Assembly: GCA_031771865.1 (NCBI GenBank)
Contig: JASISA010000010.1
Coordinates: forward strand, 2,356,001-2,420,000
Length of the DNA stretch: 64,000 bases
Direction of reading: 5' to 3'
Source: Nothophaeocryptopus gaeumannii
Lineage: Eukaryota > Ascomycota > Dothideomycetes > Mycosphaerellales > Mycosphaerellaceae
Part shown: positions 24,072-36,798 of the stretch, piece after piece
Numbering within the stretch: the stretch's first letter is position 1
How the letters are laid out: every line of letters begins with the position of its first letter
Made by a program: the position numbers and the translations under genes
The notes under the pieces: model-generated
Seen by the model: only the letters and a program-made list of their open reading frames with translations
The model's database searches: none
Told to the model about the DNA's origin: nothing

Positions 24072-24145
24072 GACCACCACGCCGCTCTTCGCATTTACTC
24101 GAGGGCGTTGCGCATCCGCATCGGTGCTCACACAGAACAGGCACA

Positions 24146-24176
24146 CTATACCGTACGCTATACCGTACGCTATACC
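24146..24176. repeat. 12-bp tandem repeat, about 2.6 copies
   Basis: The unit ctataccgtacg occurs at 24146-24157 and 24158-24169, followed by a partial ctatacc. Each unit contains the palindrome cgtacg. It lies about 0.7 kb upstream of the Fluffy-like gene start. Confidence 0.9.
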
Positions 24177-27100
24177 AACTAATTAACCAGTCCAGCGACC
24201 GCATTGTGCTCGACCGTAAGTCCTCGCAGAGGCAGGTTGGCAGGCTATGTTATCCGAGCAATTGGCAGTCTGGGCGCCGTGTGGTCGCTCGCCCTGCTGA
24301 CGTCGCTTGCTGAGGCGCAGATCCTGCTTCCACTTCCACGCGCAGAACATGACTGGCCTGTTCCGGCAGATACCTTGAACGCCGAGTCGGACGGAATCAA
24401 ATGCTCCCTATTCCTACACACCACTTTGATCACCTCTCTTTGGATTGTTCGCGCCGCGTCTTGGCGCTAGTTCTGCCCACCATCTGTGAGCGAATCCGGA
24501 CTACTTGCAACTCAGACCAAGTCCCGTCGACCCCCAGGCCTCCATATTGCGACCGCGTTGTGCGTATGGCATATTCGCTCATTGTGCTCCTGGATAACCA
24601 TTTGAGCTTCGGTGCACAGCCTCTGCTGCGGTACTTGTGACTTCCCAGCCTATCCAAGAGCCCCAAGGGCAAAGGGCACTAAACGTGTCCCGGATCTTCT
24701 CCCTGGTCTCTCATTTGAGTCATTTTCCGGTATTTCTGGCTTTGGTCCACTATCCAACTCGGGTACTGCCCTGAGACGCAGAGAACCGGTTGGAGAGAAT
24801 TCCACGGCCGCAAACAGCGCACATCTGTGTGTGTAATTGTCCGGGTTGCATGACCGGTCTTGTTCATCGTTCGGGACATTGACTGACCCTTCCCGTTCCA
24901 TCTGGGAAGGCATCAGGGTTGCGAGCTAGGATCCTGCTCTCTGGACCCTGCAGCGCTTCCCCATTCTGGGCCTTGCCCTCTGGATGTCGGATCCTCAGTG
25001 CTACTCTGCATACGCCCGTAAGTTGCGCTACAGAATATTGGACTGCGCGCGGAACGTGGAGAAGCCAGAGTTGTCTCGGGAAGGGCATTTGCAGTACCTA
25101 TCATCATCAACCGAGGCGCGGTGCGCAGAGACGAGCTGTCAACAGCGTACAGTGTCGGTCTCGGAGCAGCTGTCGGCCGCTGAATACACATCATCGTACA
25201 GCAGCATCTACCGAATCCGAACACAGCTCCATTGATCAAACTGGCAGTATCCACTGCGATCATGCCAATTACGAGAACATACGTTATCGAGCCCTGGGGT
25301 CGCTGCGATGTTGTGCTCCAAAGTGGCATGCCAACAGCTTCCCCAGCGCAGTACCGCGGCCGACGTGCTGAATAGTCAGCATTCGTTTGGATGTGTCATA
25401 CGCTTGTCTGCGGTTGCGAAGCCTATCAAGCTTAAGAAATTGTTTGTCTATTACCGCAGTAGCTTAGCACTGATTAGGGTACACGTCGGCCGATGTGCCT
25501 TGACTACAGCCTTCTAAGCACATGAACATGCAAGCCACGGCTCGTCGACATGAGGCTACTGATGTGGCTACTTGCCACTAATCATCACATAAGTAATGAG
25601 TGAGCGCAGAGCTTCTTCAACGAGCTGAACTAAAACTTTGGAGAGTCGCATAACCTCAGTTGGACACACTCGCCGTTACTGTGCATCCGGTCAAGTCAAG
25701 AACAACCGACTTACCAAGACTACCTACAAAGCCTTGACCCTGGTGGTTATCAGGGACCTGGAGCCCCGGTCTAGAAGCCACCAAGCATAAGACATACAGT
25801 ACTAAGTGCCAAGCGCTGCACGCTGGGCGCAACTTCGTGCACCGAACGTGGAGCTGTCATATGAAGCATTTGCCACCAACAAGATATGCGCGGCAATTGC
25901 ATGCATGGATCGGCGGGTCCGCGATGCAATGTGAGGACTGAGCTAAGGGCATGTCTCCTGTCCAAAGTATAGCAAGCGCTTGGAGACTGCGTCTCGGCAG
26001 TGCTGAGAAGGAGGTCCAACTCGCCGGACCTCAAGCTCTATACTACAGCAGGCGTGGCACTCCATCCGATATTGGCGAGGTGTCTCCCAGGCTGACTTGC
26101 TCAATTTTCGATCGAGTTCGACCCTCCCCCAAGCTTGCGACAAGGGAGCTTCTACAGGTACTAACGATTTGCGTCCCGCATGAGCTTGATCAGTCTACCT
26201 TTGTAAAGGGCAGAAAAAAGAATTGTCGGGAGCGTTGCATAGCGCATACGCTTCGAATGTCGCAAGGCCGGCTTTGAGATGCAACGCACGACAACGATTA
26301 CTTTCGGCCCTTTCAAGACATCCCCTGCTAAACTTCTTGAGGCCTCAGCCATGGCACGGTATCTTCACTCTTGGCATCCTGGTCTAGTCTGCTCCACGCG
26401 ATGCCAAGAATCGTGTATCTATCTCTCCGGCCAAGGCGCAATGGGTGCATCACGCATAGAATGATGCGCAAAACCCAGCCACTACCTTGGGTACTATTTC
26501 TCTCTGGCCAAGATCGCGTGATGCCAAGACCAAACATTGCCGGTGCTAGGGGGCAATTTGCATGACTGCGTCGGATGAGTGGTGGTCTCGGCACTTGCTG
26601 GACGTCCAAAACCCATCTTGAAAACCCACTGCGACATTGACATGGCCCCAGTCTCCGCACTCTGAGCATGCGATGGTATCGCACTGCATCAATATCCTCG
26701 TCAATGGTACGAGAGTATGGTAAGAGGCATCAGAGCAGATTTGTTGATGTTCGGCAGGACTCGCAACAGCTCGTATTGACACGAGATCCGATGCCTTGGC
26801 CGGTCTGAGAAAGAAGAAAGCACCTGTTTCGGATGGTCAAACTATCGTGTCCAATCATCTCACGAAAAGTGATCTGTGAGGTTTTACTTTACGGAGCTTC
26901 GTGGTTTGACAGACCATTAGTGTGAGAACGACCTTACGGAGCCATCGATCAACTCGTAATCATTGGGTTGGATTGCCATCGAGCTCGGAACGGCTGCCTA
27001 GACGTCCGACGGTGGCCTCATGATCAGCTCGGACGGTTCTTGACGTGAAGTGCCTGAATAGCAGCTGAGCAACTCAAGCCGTGCATGCCTGACTCCGGGT

Positions 27101-30100
27101 GCTTTACGACAACTCCTTGGGACCTGGCTTCATTACGCCAAATTTACATATTCGGAACCAACGCATTTTGAGCGCAGACGTCCGTACTCGGGATATCTTA
27201 GCGCAAGGCCACACACTCTGCTAATCGTATTTGCTGCAGGAGGTCACCAGAGGCCTAAGTCTGGTTACAGAAGTATCGCTGATCGCAGCAGAACGTGCTC
27301 GTAGACACGTCTTGGAGCAGGAATTACAGGTCCTGCCCTTGGCTGCACGATGACGGCCACGTTGGGGCCAGGAACAGGAGTCTTCGACCTTGTTGCTTTG
27401 CGCTATTTATGAAACATGCTGGTACGTTACCGATCGCTCGGGAGCTCTCTGCCTTCGTGGCTTTGCGACGGCAGCCAACAAGGCAGGTCGAGATCAACGC
27501 ATCCCTCACTCATGAGCCTGCCCTACGTTCGTGCTCAGCTGGCAGCGCTGTAAAACGGACACAGCCACGTGTTCTCTAGGGTGCAATCGCTGTGCATATT
27601 CCTTGAAAATGCCAATTCTGTCTCGATGTCCAGATGCTGCGCGGAGTCTAGTCTGAGACTGCAAAGACCAGTGCTTTCCTGGAATGTGGCAGTCACTGAA
27701 ACACCGACACCTCAACAGTCGAACGACTGTTCTCAGGACTGATACCATCCTGGCTCTCTGCAACAGCCGCATTCAAGCAACTGCCTACTTGGGAAATCTT
27801 CGCCGTCAGTCACCGAGGCAGTCTCAGCTTGTCGACTGTGCACGGCGACGTATGAGTCTTCACACGACAAAGTTGGACATCGCACCGTGATCGAGTATTG
27901 TCTACAAAACCTTAAGGAGGGAGTGTATGGCTCGGCGGACAGATGCCTCTGCGCAATACACGGCGATCTCAGCGAACACGCTGGGCTCTTCCTGGGCACT
28001 GACATGGGGCGGTCGAAGTCGATTGACGTGGATTGTGTCTCACCTTCCCAGGCGCTGACCGGCACTCTAGTAGGCATCGCTAGTCCAATGACCTTCTTTC
28101 TTGGTGCCGTGCTGGAATTTGGCAAATCAAAGCCTGGGCTTGGGGATTGCCACACCTCTAATTGAACTCCATTTATCGGGGCCTGATAAGCAGATGTTTC
28201 GAGAGCGACGAAGCGCTCAAACCATCTCTGCCTGCATTTCGTGAAGATGCGCCCAACTGCCACCCCCAAATGATTTGCAGGGAACAAGCTCCTGAAAGAT
28301 GGTGGGGCTTGTCGAGATCCTGGAGGCCTTGACCTTGAAGTTCAAATCTTGGCCTCGCATTCAATTACGCCAAGAGCATCACTGATCAATCACGATCTTC
28401 GTCATTTGCGCGCCATACGAGGCAGGGAAAGCCGCAAGAGACCACAAGAGCTTGAAGTCGCGCGCAGGAGCAACATGCGTCGCTTGGCAGTGATCATGAT
28501 ATGTCTTGCTGTGCTCTTGGCACAATAGCTGTGAAGCACAGCCACCCTGGTCGACAGAGGCTTGATCGCGATTCAGAGCCAAGACATACTCTTCGCTGTG
28601 CAGCAAAGCACACCGCCATGCTGCTGTCTTCGCCAAGGCAATGTTGTAAACACGGCGAATGCCCAGTGCTGGGCCATACGAAGCTGCCACGACAATGAAG
28701 CATACGTTCTCCGCAATGTCTTAGTGATCGCAGCAATCAACCAATGACTCTCTGTCTGTACTATTGGCTCGGGGCCTTGGCAGTGCATCTTTGTTGGATT
28801 CGCCGTTAGACCAAGCACACTGGGGTGCGAAACCTGGATATTCGCCGTATCATGCGGACGCTGAAAGAGGTACGTCGAGACGACGAGGTACTCATGTCCT
28901 GATCTCAGGTACAGGAGTGGATCATGACATGGAACTCCGCTCGCATTGTGAGCAGCTTCACACTGCTACGCGAAAGATCATACGATGTACTGAAACCGTA
29001 GCTGTCGGATATACTGTTCAAAGAACGCCCTGGCCTGTCACGAACTCGACTGAAACCACACATCAACCTACAGAGGGACACTCTCGATACGGACAACGCA
29101 AGAACCCTGCAACGCCCCTCTCGTGACTGCATCCTGTCTCGAGAACCTCGATCGAAAATCTTGAAACGCCTTAACAACCTCCAATGGACAGAGCCGCAGT
29201 GCTGGTACTCGTATCCTTATCATATATCACATGTTTCGACAGCGTTCACGATGCGAAACTTCAAACCCCGCTAGTACCCGACATGCTTCTTCGCAATTTC
29301 CAGAATGTGTCAAAGGTCGATCTTTCAGCTGAGATGAACTATAACAACGACACTTAAGCGCCTCAACACCACGTATCCCCGCCCAAATGCTGGACTAGTA
29401 CTTGCGCATCGTTTCTATGTTAGTAACAATAGTTGCTTCTCCGCATTCGCCGTATCTTCTTGATTCAGAAGAGATTCTGTTCATGAGCAGTGTCCGTCTC
29501 GTCCTCCACGATGCTTGGCTTGGCAGCATTTTGAACGATCGTAGCTGCGGGAGCTGAAACTGGTTTCAGATTCCTGAGGCGTGCGGCAGAAGACGACTGC
29601 CCTAATCGATTGCGCGGCACTAGACACCAAGACTTTAGTGGAACCTCAGGTAACACACTATTGTTGGAATAATATGCGCCTCGAAACCTTTTGCAACTTT
29701 ATCGCACCGTCTGCTACTCATTCTGCTGTTCATGCCGTGTCATGTTCACACCGTCGATGCGTAACGTTCGGAAGAAGCCTTCTGCAAGACAAATGCGAGA
29801 CGGTGCTGCCGCTGTAACTTCACGCTTTGATCGCATATGGGAAGTGTACGCCGCAAGAAGCAATTGGAGGGTGTTCATCCATACGTGAAGCGGTCTGAGC
29901 TGAAGGCTGCTGTGGCCTTACGCCTTGTCGTCACAGCACTACCTTCAACCACGTCTCTGCTTCAGGCAAAGATATTCGCCTGTCATCGTTTTACATCTTG
30001 CACGCTGACACTGGCACAGCCGTATGCATCGCAAACACATGCATGCATTTGAAGTCTCGCTCATCTCATCCAGTGATTCTTTGAACACTTTGCAAACCCT

Positions 30101-31333
30101 CGCGTATGCTGCGCCGCTGGTTGAACACTATCGACAGACTTTTGATGAGGAGGATCTTCCACAGGATTACCCCGAGCTCTTCAATGTGTTCCTCACCGCC
30201 TGAGACAAACCATACTAACAATAACAATGATCACATAACCACGGGCCAGGTCGTCGTATTCCATGTTCCTCGCACAGCTGGACAGCATGGGCCGCAAACC
30301 AGGACCAACCTTATCACCGCAAGCGCCCTCGTCATCGGAAGTGAGGCTGCTGGATCTCTGGTGGCGCCATAGTAGAACTCAACGACCGGTTGTAAAGGTC
30401 CACCGAATGAATGCCTCTGACTGGATTCGCTGACGCAGGTTTCGTCTTGAGCCGACTAGTTTCAGCTTTCATCATGCTTTCAAACACTTCTTAACTACCG
30501 CTCTTTCGTATTCAACACTTCTATCCCACTACAATCTACCATTATTCCGGTATCCTCGCCCCTTTCATATACCTTCAAATAGGCCATCTATGCGCTGCAA
30601 AATGCAAGTCGTGTGCTGTGCAATGCAGCGATAGTAGACCGACATGTGCACCGACAGAAGTAACTCCGATTTGAAAAAAAGCCAAACAGTCCGTGACGAG
30701 CTGCGGCATACTCTCAATCGCTCTAGTCGTTAAAGTATTTCTACTTCCAGTCCTTGCATGTTGTTAATCTAAACGACAAGGACACCGACAGTCTGGCACC
30801 GAGAGCTCAGCACCTACCTGCTACGTCTGTCGTGTCTGCGTCTGTCATTACAGTTACAGCTCACAGCTCGTAGCTCACCCACATGTACTGTGTTGGCCAC
30901 TGTGAGGCTCTTCCAGGGGTTCTGCATTGGGTCAGCTCTGCGAACCAATTGCCGTCGAGACCAAACAAAGCCGGCCTGATGAGGTCTACGCCGGCCTAGA
31001 GCCTATAACCTGTCGGACTTCCCTCTAATGCCTGCAAATTCGACGTAAAGCCTGGCCAGCTGAAAAACAAGCAGCACGCACAGGGTTTGCCGGTATTCGC
31101 ATACAGATAGAGCTCCATTGGCGCAACTCTGAGATGGAGCTTGCCGTACGGATACGGATACGTTTTGGTACTCTATATCCGTACTGTACGAACGAGTACC
31201 TCGAGTCTGCAAAGTAACAAAGGACAAGCGCTTAAGTCCTCTAGCGTTGGTCTTATTGTTAGTAGCAATAAAAGAGAAGTAGGACAAAAACGAAAAGGAT
31301 CGAATCGTTACGCGCCCATTGTCTTCCCTGACC

Positions 31334-32700
31334 GTCTGAGAAGCAAAATCGGTACTGAGTTTGGCAGAAAACCTGTTAGTTCAGCACCTTTGACAAAGTG
31401 AAGCGAAGATGCCGTCTACTGAATCAAATATGATTAGTATTGATATTATCTCATTAAGCCTGCTTCCACGGCACGAGCTTCGAAACTGCGACCTAGAAAA
31501 GCGCTCGACCGAATATACGTAGACTACGCCTCTCTATAACGTGAAAAAGCCTACAGAAGAGGTAACAAGTATATTCTCTAAGCTTAGGCTATATACTAGT
31601 ATACTTCTCGTCGAAGTTGCACTGTTATAAGGGTGCGCGATTTCGTCGCTTAGGTCGTCGAAAGTCGAGGACTGACAGGTTTTCTGCGAAGCTCAGCAAC
31701 GACTCGCCGTTCTCTGAGCTTAAAGACCTAGGCTATAAACGAATTCATCAAACGCTGTACCTTGCGAAGGTAGCACCGTCTATGACTAAAGGACCGCCTT
31801 GTAGCTAGAAAGAGACAATGCGTATCTCTCTTATCGAAAGTCTCTACGACTCGAAAGCTAATAGCAACTACTAATATCCACATGCAATCTCTTTGACTTA
31901 AAGGCTCCAAGCTGCCGGTGTCCGTATCGGCGTCTACTAGAAAACTATATCTTCCGTATTCGAGACGAGTAATTTGCGACTTTGAAGGTGGTGGCATAGG
32001 GCGTGCGCGAGAAGGTCTGATTTCGCCAACGAGTATCTATATCGACGCATCTATTGAAAGTATCTTCCGCATTGGATACTTGTACTTCGCGGCCTCGAAG
32101 CAACTAAAGCGGAGGAGGACGAAGATCTCGATCCGCCTTTCGCTCTCCCGAAGGATTGTACCCGTCCGACAAAGGCGTGAGGACTAGAAGCCTGCTGCGA
32201 TGTATACTGCGAATGTGCCCAAGATTCTGGAATCAAGTCCGATAATCCTTGATTGGAAGTGATACTAGTCAACGCACCGACATCGTCTTGTTGATCGTCG
32301 GGAGATCAAATGCTTCGACCTTAGCTGGTCTGCACTTTAGCATTAACGTCCGCCCGCCACAATCGATTGTCGCCGTTCGCTATATTTTGCCGCCAAGTGA
32401 ACTCGTTGTAGACCTTTACCATCTATCAGGACTACTCGTGGCTTCAGCAAGTCGTAGTTGAGGGCGAAAGGTCGAGGGACGGACCCATTCGCGGTCCCGG
32501 ATTTCTTAGTAGCATCTACACACTAGACAAGTCAAGTAGTTGTCGTGAATGTAGGCTACGGCCGAAGTCGATTTCATCTCGGTCGATGTGCATAAGATCC
32601 TGAAAACAACGTCCAGGGTATACATCTCCAGCGGCGCGCGTCATAGCGGTTTCTTCTGTTCCAGATTGAAGGAACTCTCATGGCCTCTGTGATACTTAAT
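31334..32700. mobile_element. Possible RIP-degraded transposon remnant with imperfect inverted repeat
   Basis: Around 31430-32100 the sequence becomes rich in TA steps and stop codons compared with its flanks, as expected after repeat-induced point mutation. Two arms of about 80 bp, roughly 31334-31415 and 31635-31712, are inverted copies of each other. They share an exact 13-nt core (gcagaaaacctgt at 31364-31376, its complement at 31675-31687), and most mismatches are C/T or G/A transitions. Short coding-like pieces, such as an acidic stretch read around 32090-32160, are interrupted. The element class cannot be told. It may instead be ordinary AT-rich spacer. Confidence 0.35.
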
Positions 32701-33182
32701 GCTTTCTGCTTCTGTCAGTCTTTGTTCACGTCGTCGTGGTTGAAGCCGCTCTTCGCGAACAAGGTGCCGAAATATACCCCTTTCTCGCCGAGCTCATCCA
32801 CTTGTCGCATGTCGTTACACCGTGGGTAAAAGCTCGAGCATTCCATAATGCTGCTCATGTCAATAAGCCAGGCGAGAATCAAATGTATATGAACCTTTTG
32901 AAGGAAAAATGTTCAATGACATCAAAACCTAATATGGCATCTAGGTTTGTTCAGGTTGGACAAGTTGGCTCCTCGAACTCGTTTGATATGGAACTCACCT
33001 CGACCGTAGCGAGCCTCGTCTTTGGATATTCTGCATCTTTTTCCATGTGCTACCGGCCGCCGAAGACTAGCAGCGAACTTTTCTTTGTCCCATACGCACT
33101 GATGATCGGAGACCGTTCGTACTTCACGGCCTCCGTGCCTGAAGCCCACCGGTTCCCGCCCGTCTCATTCTGAGACTTGCTT

Positions 33183-34669
33183 CTACTCCCCAGGCATGCC
33201 AGACTTTAAATTATCATACTTGCTTTCCGGATACTCAAGCACATTCTGCTTCTTCTCCATGTGCTTTCCTTCATATCCACCAAGCCCCTGTAAGGTGATA
33301 TTAATGAGGCTCTCGCCGTGGGTGATAGGATGATCGCCGCTGGTCTCCCACCACATGGCACCGCCAAGGCCCATCTGCTTGATGTATTGCACCTTTTGGG
33401 TAGCGACTTGTGGAGAGTCGTAGGAGACCATGGTCTTGGTGGCTGGGTCGTGGCACCAGGAGGCGATTGCTTGCTGGTCGTGGTGAACTTGTCCGCCGGG
33501 ACGTGGAAGAGTCTGGGTGACATGTCAGTGAGTGTCTCGAAGACATCGATATGATGATGACGATGGATAGATTAGTCCGGATTCAGATTAGATCAAGTTT
33601 TTGACGTGACAATGCCACGTCCGCCCATGGTCTCACTGCGATCTTGCGGGTCCATGCGCAGGAACCGCCGCAGTCAAAAGACTTTGGGGCTTCTTACGGT
33701 GTCCTCATGCGCAAGGGCAGAAGAGCTTGACGTATGCTCATTGGTTGTCATCAAATAGAAAGTAGGGCCGCTCGAGATATCACTCACCTTGTAGTCCCAC
33801 ACGCCATTCTCCCAACTACCTTCGCCGACGCCGCTGTACCCGCAGCCAGGCCCGTCGGTGTTCTGAAAGGCACGGCCGTAAAGTGGCATGCCGAGGACGA
33901 TCTTGCTGGGATGCACACCATGGTCGACATAGTAGCGCACTGCATAATCAGTGCTGAATGGGGTACATTGCGGATGCTGCTCCGACGGGTAAATATTTGC
34001 CTGATGACCTGCTTGCGAGTCCCATGAACCCGCGAAGTCGTATGCCATCAGGTTCCAGAAATCCAAATATTCGTCCATCTCCCTGAATTTGAGCCACTGG
34101 CAATTTGAAGGCCCGGCCGGCGAGGCAACGGTCAAGAGGAAGTGCGGTCGGTTCGGGAGAGTAGCAGAGTATGCTTCAAGAGCCATGCGCGTTTCGTAGA
34201 GGAGTCGCACGAAGTCCATAGCTTCCACATCTGACTTCGGATACTCCCAGTCAATGTCAAGACCATCAAGACCGAGGTTCTTTAGTAGGTCCACGGCGCT
34301 GTTCGCGAACGTCTTGCGTCCTTGGTCGGTGGAGGCTGGCTGGGCGAAGTTGCTCGAGTAGGTCCATCCTCCAATGCTGAGCAGAACCTTGAAATTTCGG
34401 TTTCGTTTCTTGAGGATGTAGAGTTGCTTGACGCAGCCATAGACGTTGTTGCCCGAGTCGTTCCAAGAATCCGAAGGGTAATGCTTATCTGTGTCTGACC
34501 AGCCATCGGTCAAATACACCTCTCCGGAATCCGGGCGCACATTGGCGAACGCATACAGGATATGGGTCAACTTCTCAGCCGGAATGTCCTGAGGCTGATG
34601 GTTCCTGCCGTAGATGGCCCAGTTGACGAAGTAGGCGACGCTGCGGTAGCCTGGGTGGTCGCCAGACAT
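33183..34669 (-). CDS. GH18 chitinase (fungal class V)
   Basis: Two exons, 34669-33788 and 33512-33183, give 403 residues. It hydrolyses beta-1,4 links in chitin. The (beta/alpha)8 fold is clear: [25 protein letters not shown], the catalytic [10 protein letters not shown] with acid Glu at 142, [17 protein letters not shown] and, in exon 2, [14 protein letters not shown]. The 275-bp intron is several times longer than most in this window but joins VWDYK directly to TLPRPGG, as in relatives. A second in-frame donor (gtaaga, 33697) would add 30 residues. From this ATG there is no signal peptide; an upstream out-of-frame ORF supplies a good one (separate entry). No chitin-binding module is present. 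Confidence 0.93.
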
Positions 34670-34714
34670 GTTGAGAGATCGGTATTGCTGTTCTAGAGAG
34701 TCCCAGAGAGTCGT

Positions 34715-34853
34715 CTAGGTCTGGCTGTAGTGGGTTCGGCTGCTGTGGTGAATATAAAGGAAAATCGGCAGCCCGCGCCACGGAGCCACAAAGTATGGCG
34801 ATCACGACGCCGAAAACAAGGCAGGTGAGGCAGTGCAAACCTGATCTGAGCAT
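34715..34853 (-). other. Signal-peptide ORF just upstream of the chitinase, in another frame
   Basis: From ATG 34853 the minus strand encodes a textbook signal peptide (core CLTCLVFGVVIAILCGSVARA, then ADFPLYSPQQ) but in a frame different from the chitinase ATG at 34669. A 67-bp intron at 34715-34781 (weak donor gtggcg, acceptor cctag) would join 24 signal residues in frame to 15 new residues before the annotated start, giving a 442-residue secreted enzyme. The alternatives are an indel in this assembly or strain, or a cytosolic enzyme with a chance upstream ORF. Confidence 0.5.
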
Positions 34854-35498
34854 AGCGTCAGTCGCAGCAATGCCTCATGGCCCTCCCACTGGATGCAATG
34901 TGTTTGCCTGCAGAGCTCAGATAGCCGAGCATGCCCATTGAAGAAACGGCATGTGACTCGGTGACATTGGAGATGAGAGGTAGAGACTCGGGAGAGTGGT
35001 GCCTTACTGCCCTTGGGAGATGGCTTGCGCTGCTCAAGATCCCGCTTGAGCTTCTCCCGCAGTTCTCGAAATCGCTTCGTGGTGACAGCAAGGGCAGCCT
35101 CGATTGTCCAAGTAACAGCTGTCGTATACCCGATGTTGATGTTGTAGTAGAGGTGGGATCGCTGGAGAGAGGTTCGCGACGAATTTAGACTTCGATACTT
35201 CACCTGCATGAGCACGGCGACCACGCTCACGGCTCACGTCATTATGCCTCCCTTCCTACACAATCGAGCGTTCTCATCTCACGGAAGAATACTGCCCTAC
35301 AGATCGCCGGTTCCCTTGGCCGTTCTGACTCTACTCGCGCGCGCACTCGTCGGCTGACCATCTTAATTCCTCCCGGCAACCGCCTCTCTGTCCGAAACGA
35401 TCTCAACGCCGTGTAACTCCAACTCCAACCGCTGAACCTTAGGAGACTGCTAGGAGGGACGCTGTTGCCCGAAAGTCGGGCGCCAACAGACCCATTCG
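34854..35498. other. Divergent intergenic region, chitinase / AMMECR1 gene
   Basis: About 0.65 kb containing both promoters. A minus-strand frame at 34802-35230 has a basic helical stretch (RFRELREKLKRDLEQRK) but no family resemblance and overlaps the signal-peptide ORF. It is not called as a gene. Confidence 0.45.
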
Positions 35499-36508
35499 AT
35501 GGCGACTCAAGCCCACTGCGCATACTGCTTCGACACCCTCGTCGCCAACTTCGAACGTCGCCAGCCCGTCAGCCTCGCGCAAGTCGAAGAGCTGTGGGAC
35601 CAGTATCACACGACCACCGGGAAAGCATCACAAGATGTTGAAGAGGAGGACTCTGAGCCCGGCGCAGAAGACGAGGATGCTGATATGACAGACGCCGATG
35701 CCGATGAGCCTCCTACTGCGCGTCCGGCTGCCATATCACGACTGTTGAGTCGGCAACCAGCACAGAGCGCGGGCAGCTCGAGCACGAGTCTGGATGCAAA
35801 GAGTGGGAGCAATACGAGGAGTAGTAGAAATACTTCTGGCACTGCGACGCCGGCGAGTTCAATGAGCTCGCGGTCTAGTCTGTCCTCTTCGGCGAGACGA
35901 CGAAGTGAGGAACACCCTTTGTTTGTTACATGGAACACCATCTCCCGCAGCGGACACAAGAGCCTACGAGGGTGTATAGGCACTTTTGAAGCTCAAGAGT
36001 TGGAGTATGGACTGAGATCATATGCTCTGACAAGGTACGCCCAATCACCACTCCTCATACCAGGAGACTCGAACATACTGACCTCTTCGATCACAGCGCC
36101 TTCGAAGACGTCCGCTTCCAACCCATCCCGTCCACCCTCCTCCCCTCGCTCTCCAACCACGTAACCATCCTAACAAACTTCACCACTCCGTCCAAAGACC
36201 CTCTCGACTGGGAACTCGGCAAACACGGCATCCGAATCTCCTTCACCATCCACGGTCGCCGCTACGGAGCCACCTACCTACCCGATGTCGCGAAAGAGCA
36301 AGGGTGGACGAAGGAAGAGACTCTCATATCGTTGATGCGGAAGGCTGGGTGGAGTGGGAATAGTTCTTCATGGCAGAGGGTTTGGGGGGAGGGGAAGGGG
36401 GAGTTGGTTGTCTATGAAGGGAAGGCGGTGGGGTTAACATATAGTGAGTGGAAGGAATGGAAGGATTGGGTTGATGAGCAAGGGATTATAAGCAAAGCCT
36501 TGAACTGA
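35499..36508 (+). CDS. AMMECR1-domain protein
   Basis: Two exons, 35499-36034 and 36097-36508, with a 62-bp intron, give 315 residues. The AMMECR1 domain begins at residue 6 (HCAYCFDTLVANF), carries the signature LRGCIGTFEA near residue 158, and continues after the intron with FQPI..LPSLSNHVTILTNF and GIRISFTIHGRRYGATYLP. The domain is split by a roughly 90-residue acidic and Ser-rich insert (residues about 45-140), which fungal members often show. The family is conserved from archaea to humans and its biochemical role is still unsettled; cytosolic or nuclear is likely. It is convergent with the NIF3-like gene, 290 bp between stops. Confidence 0.93.
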
Positions 36509-36798
36509 TGCACAATGCAAAATGGTTATGATTGAACGAGACGTTTGTGGGACCCAGCAAGGCGCTGGTGATGATATTCCGGAGGAGCTCTTGTCCTGCT
36601 CTCTTTAGAGGATGGGCGAGGCTACAACAAGCCCGTCTAGCAGATCGCGTTAGATCATGCATCGACCAGCTTTTCACTTAGGCCGTCTCGCTGTCTCATT
36701 TATACTCCTAGATGCAGCTGTGACAGTTCTCACCTATCCTCCACCTTCCATATCACAAGTCATCGAATGTGTCGCGTCCTCTTATCCCAAGCTCCCCT

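Larger units (their letters stand above)
23461..33182. other. Gene desert of about 9.7 kb
   Basis: No convincing gene was found on either strand. Open frames are at most 184 codons, overlapping, and without domains. Contents noted: a GT-rich microsatellite near 24037-24071, a 12-bp tandem at 24146-24176, and a TA-rich segment with an inverted repeat around 31334-32700 that may be a mutated transposon. The first 0.5 kb holds the promoter of the Fluffy-like gene. The size contrasts with the packed 54-64 kb region. Confidence 0.55.

Noticed and set aside
27733..28287. 184-codon minus-strand frame in the gene desert
   Set aside because: Longest in the desert but without domains, signal or splice pattern; length alone is not support.
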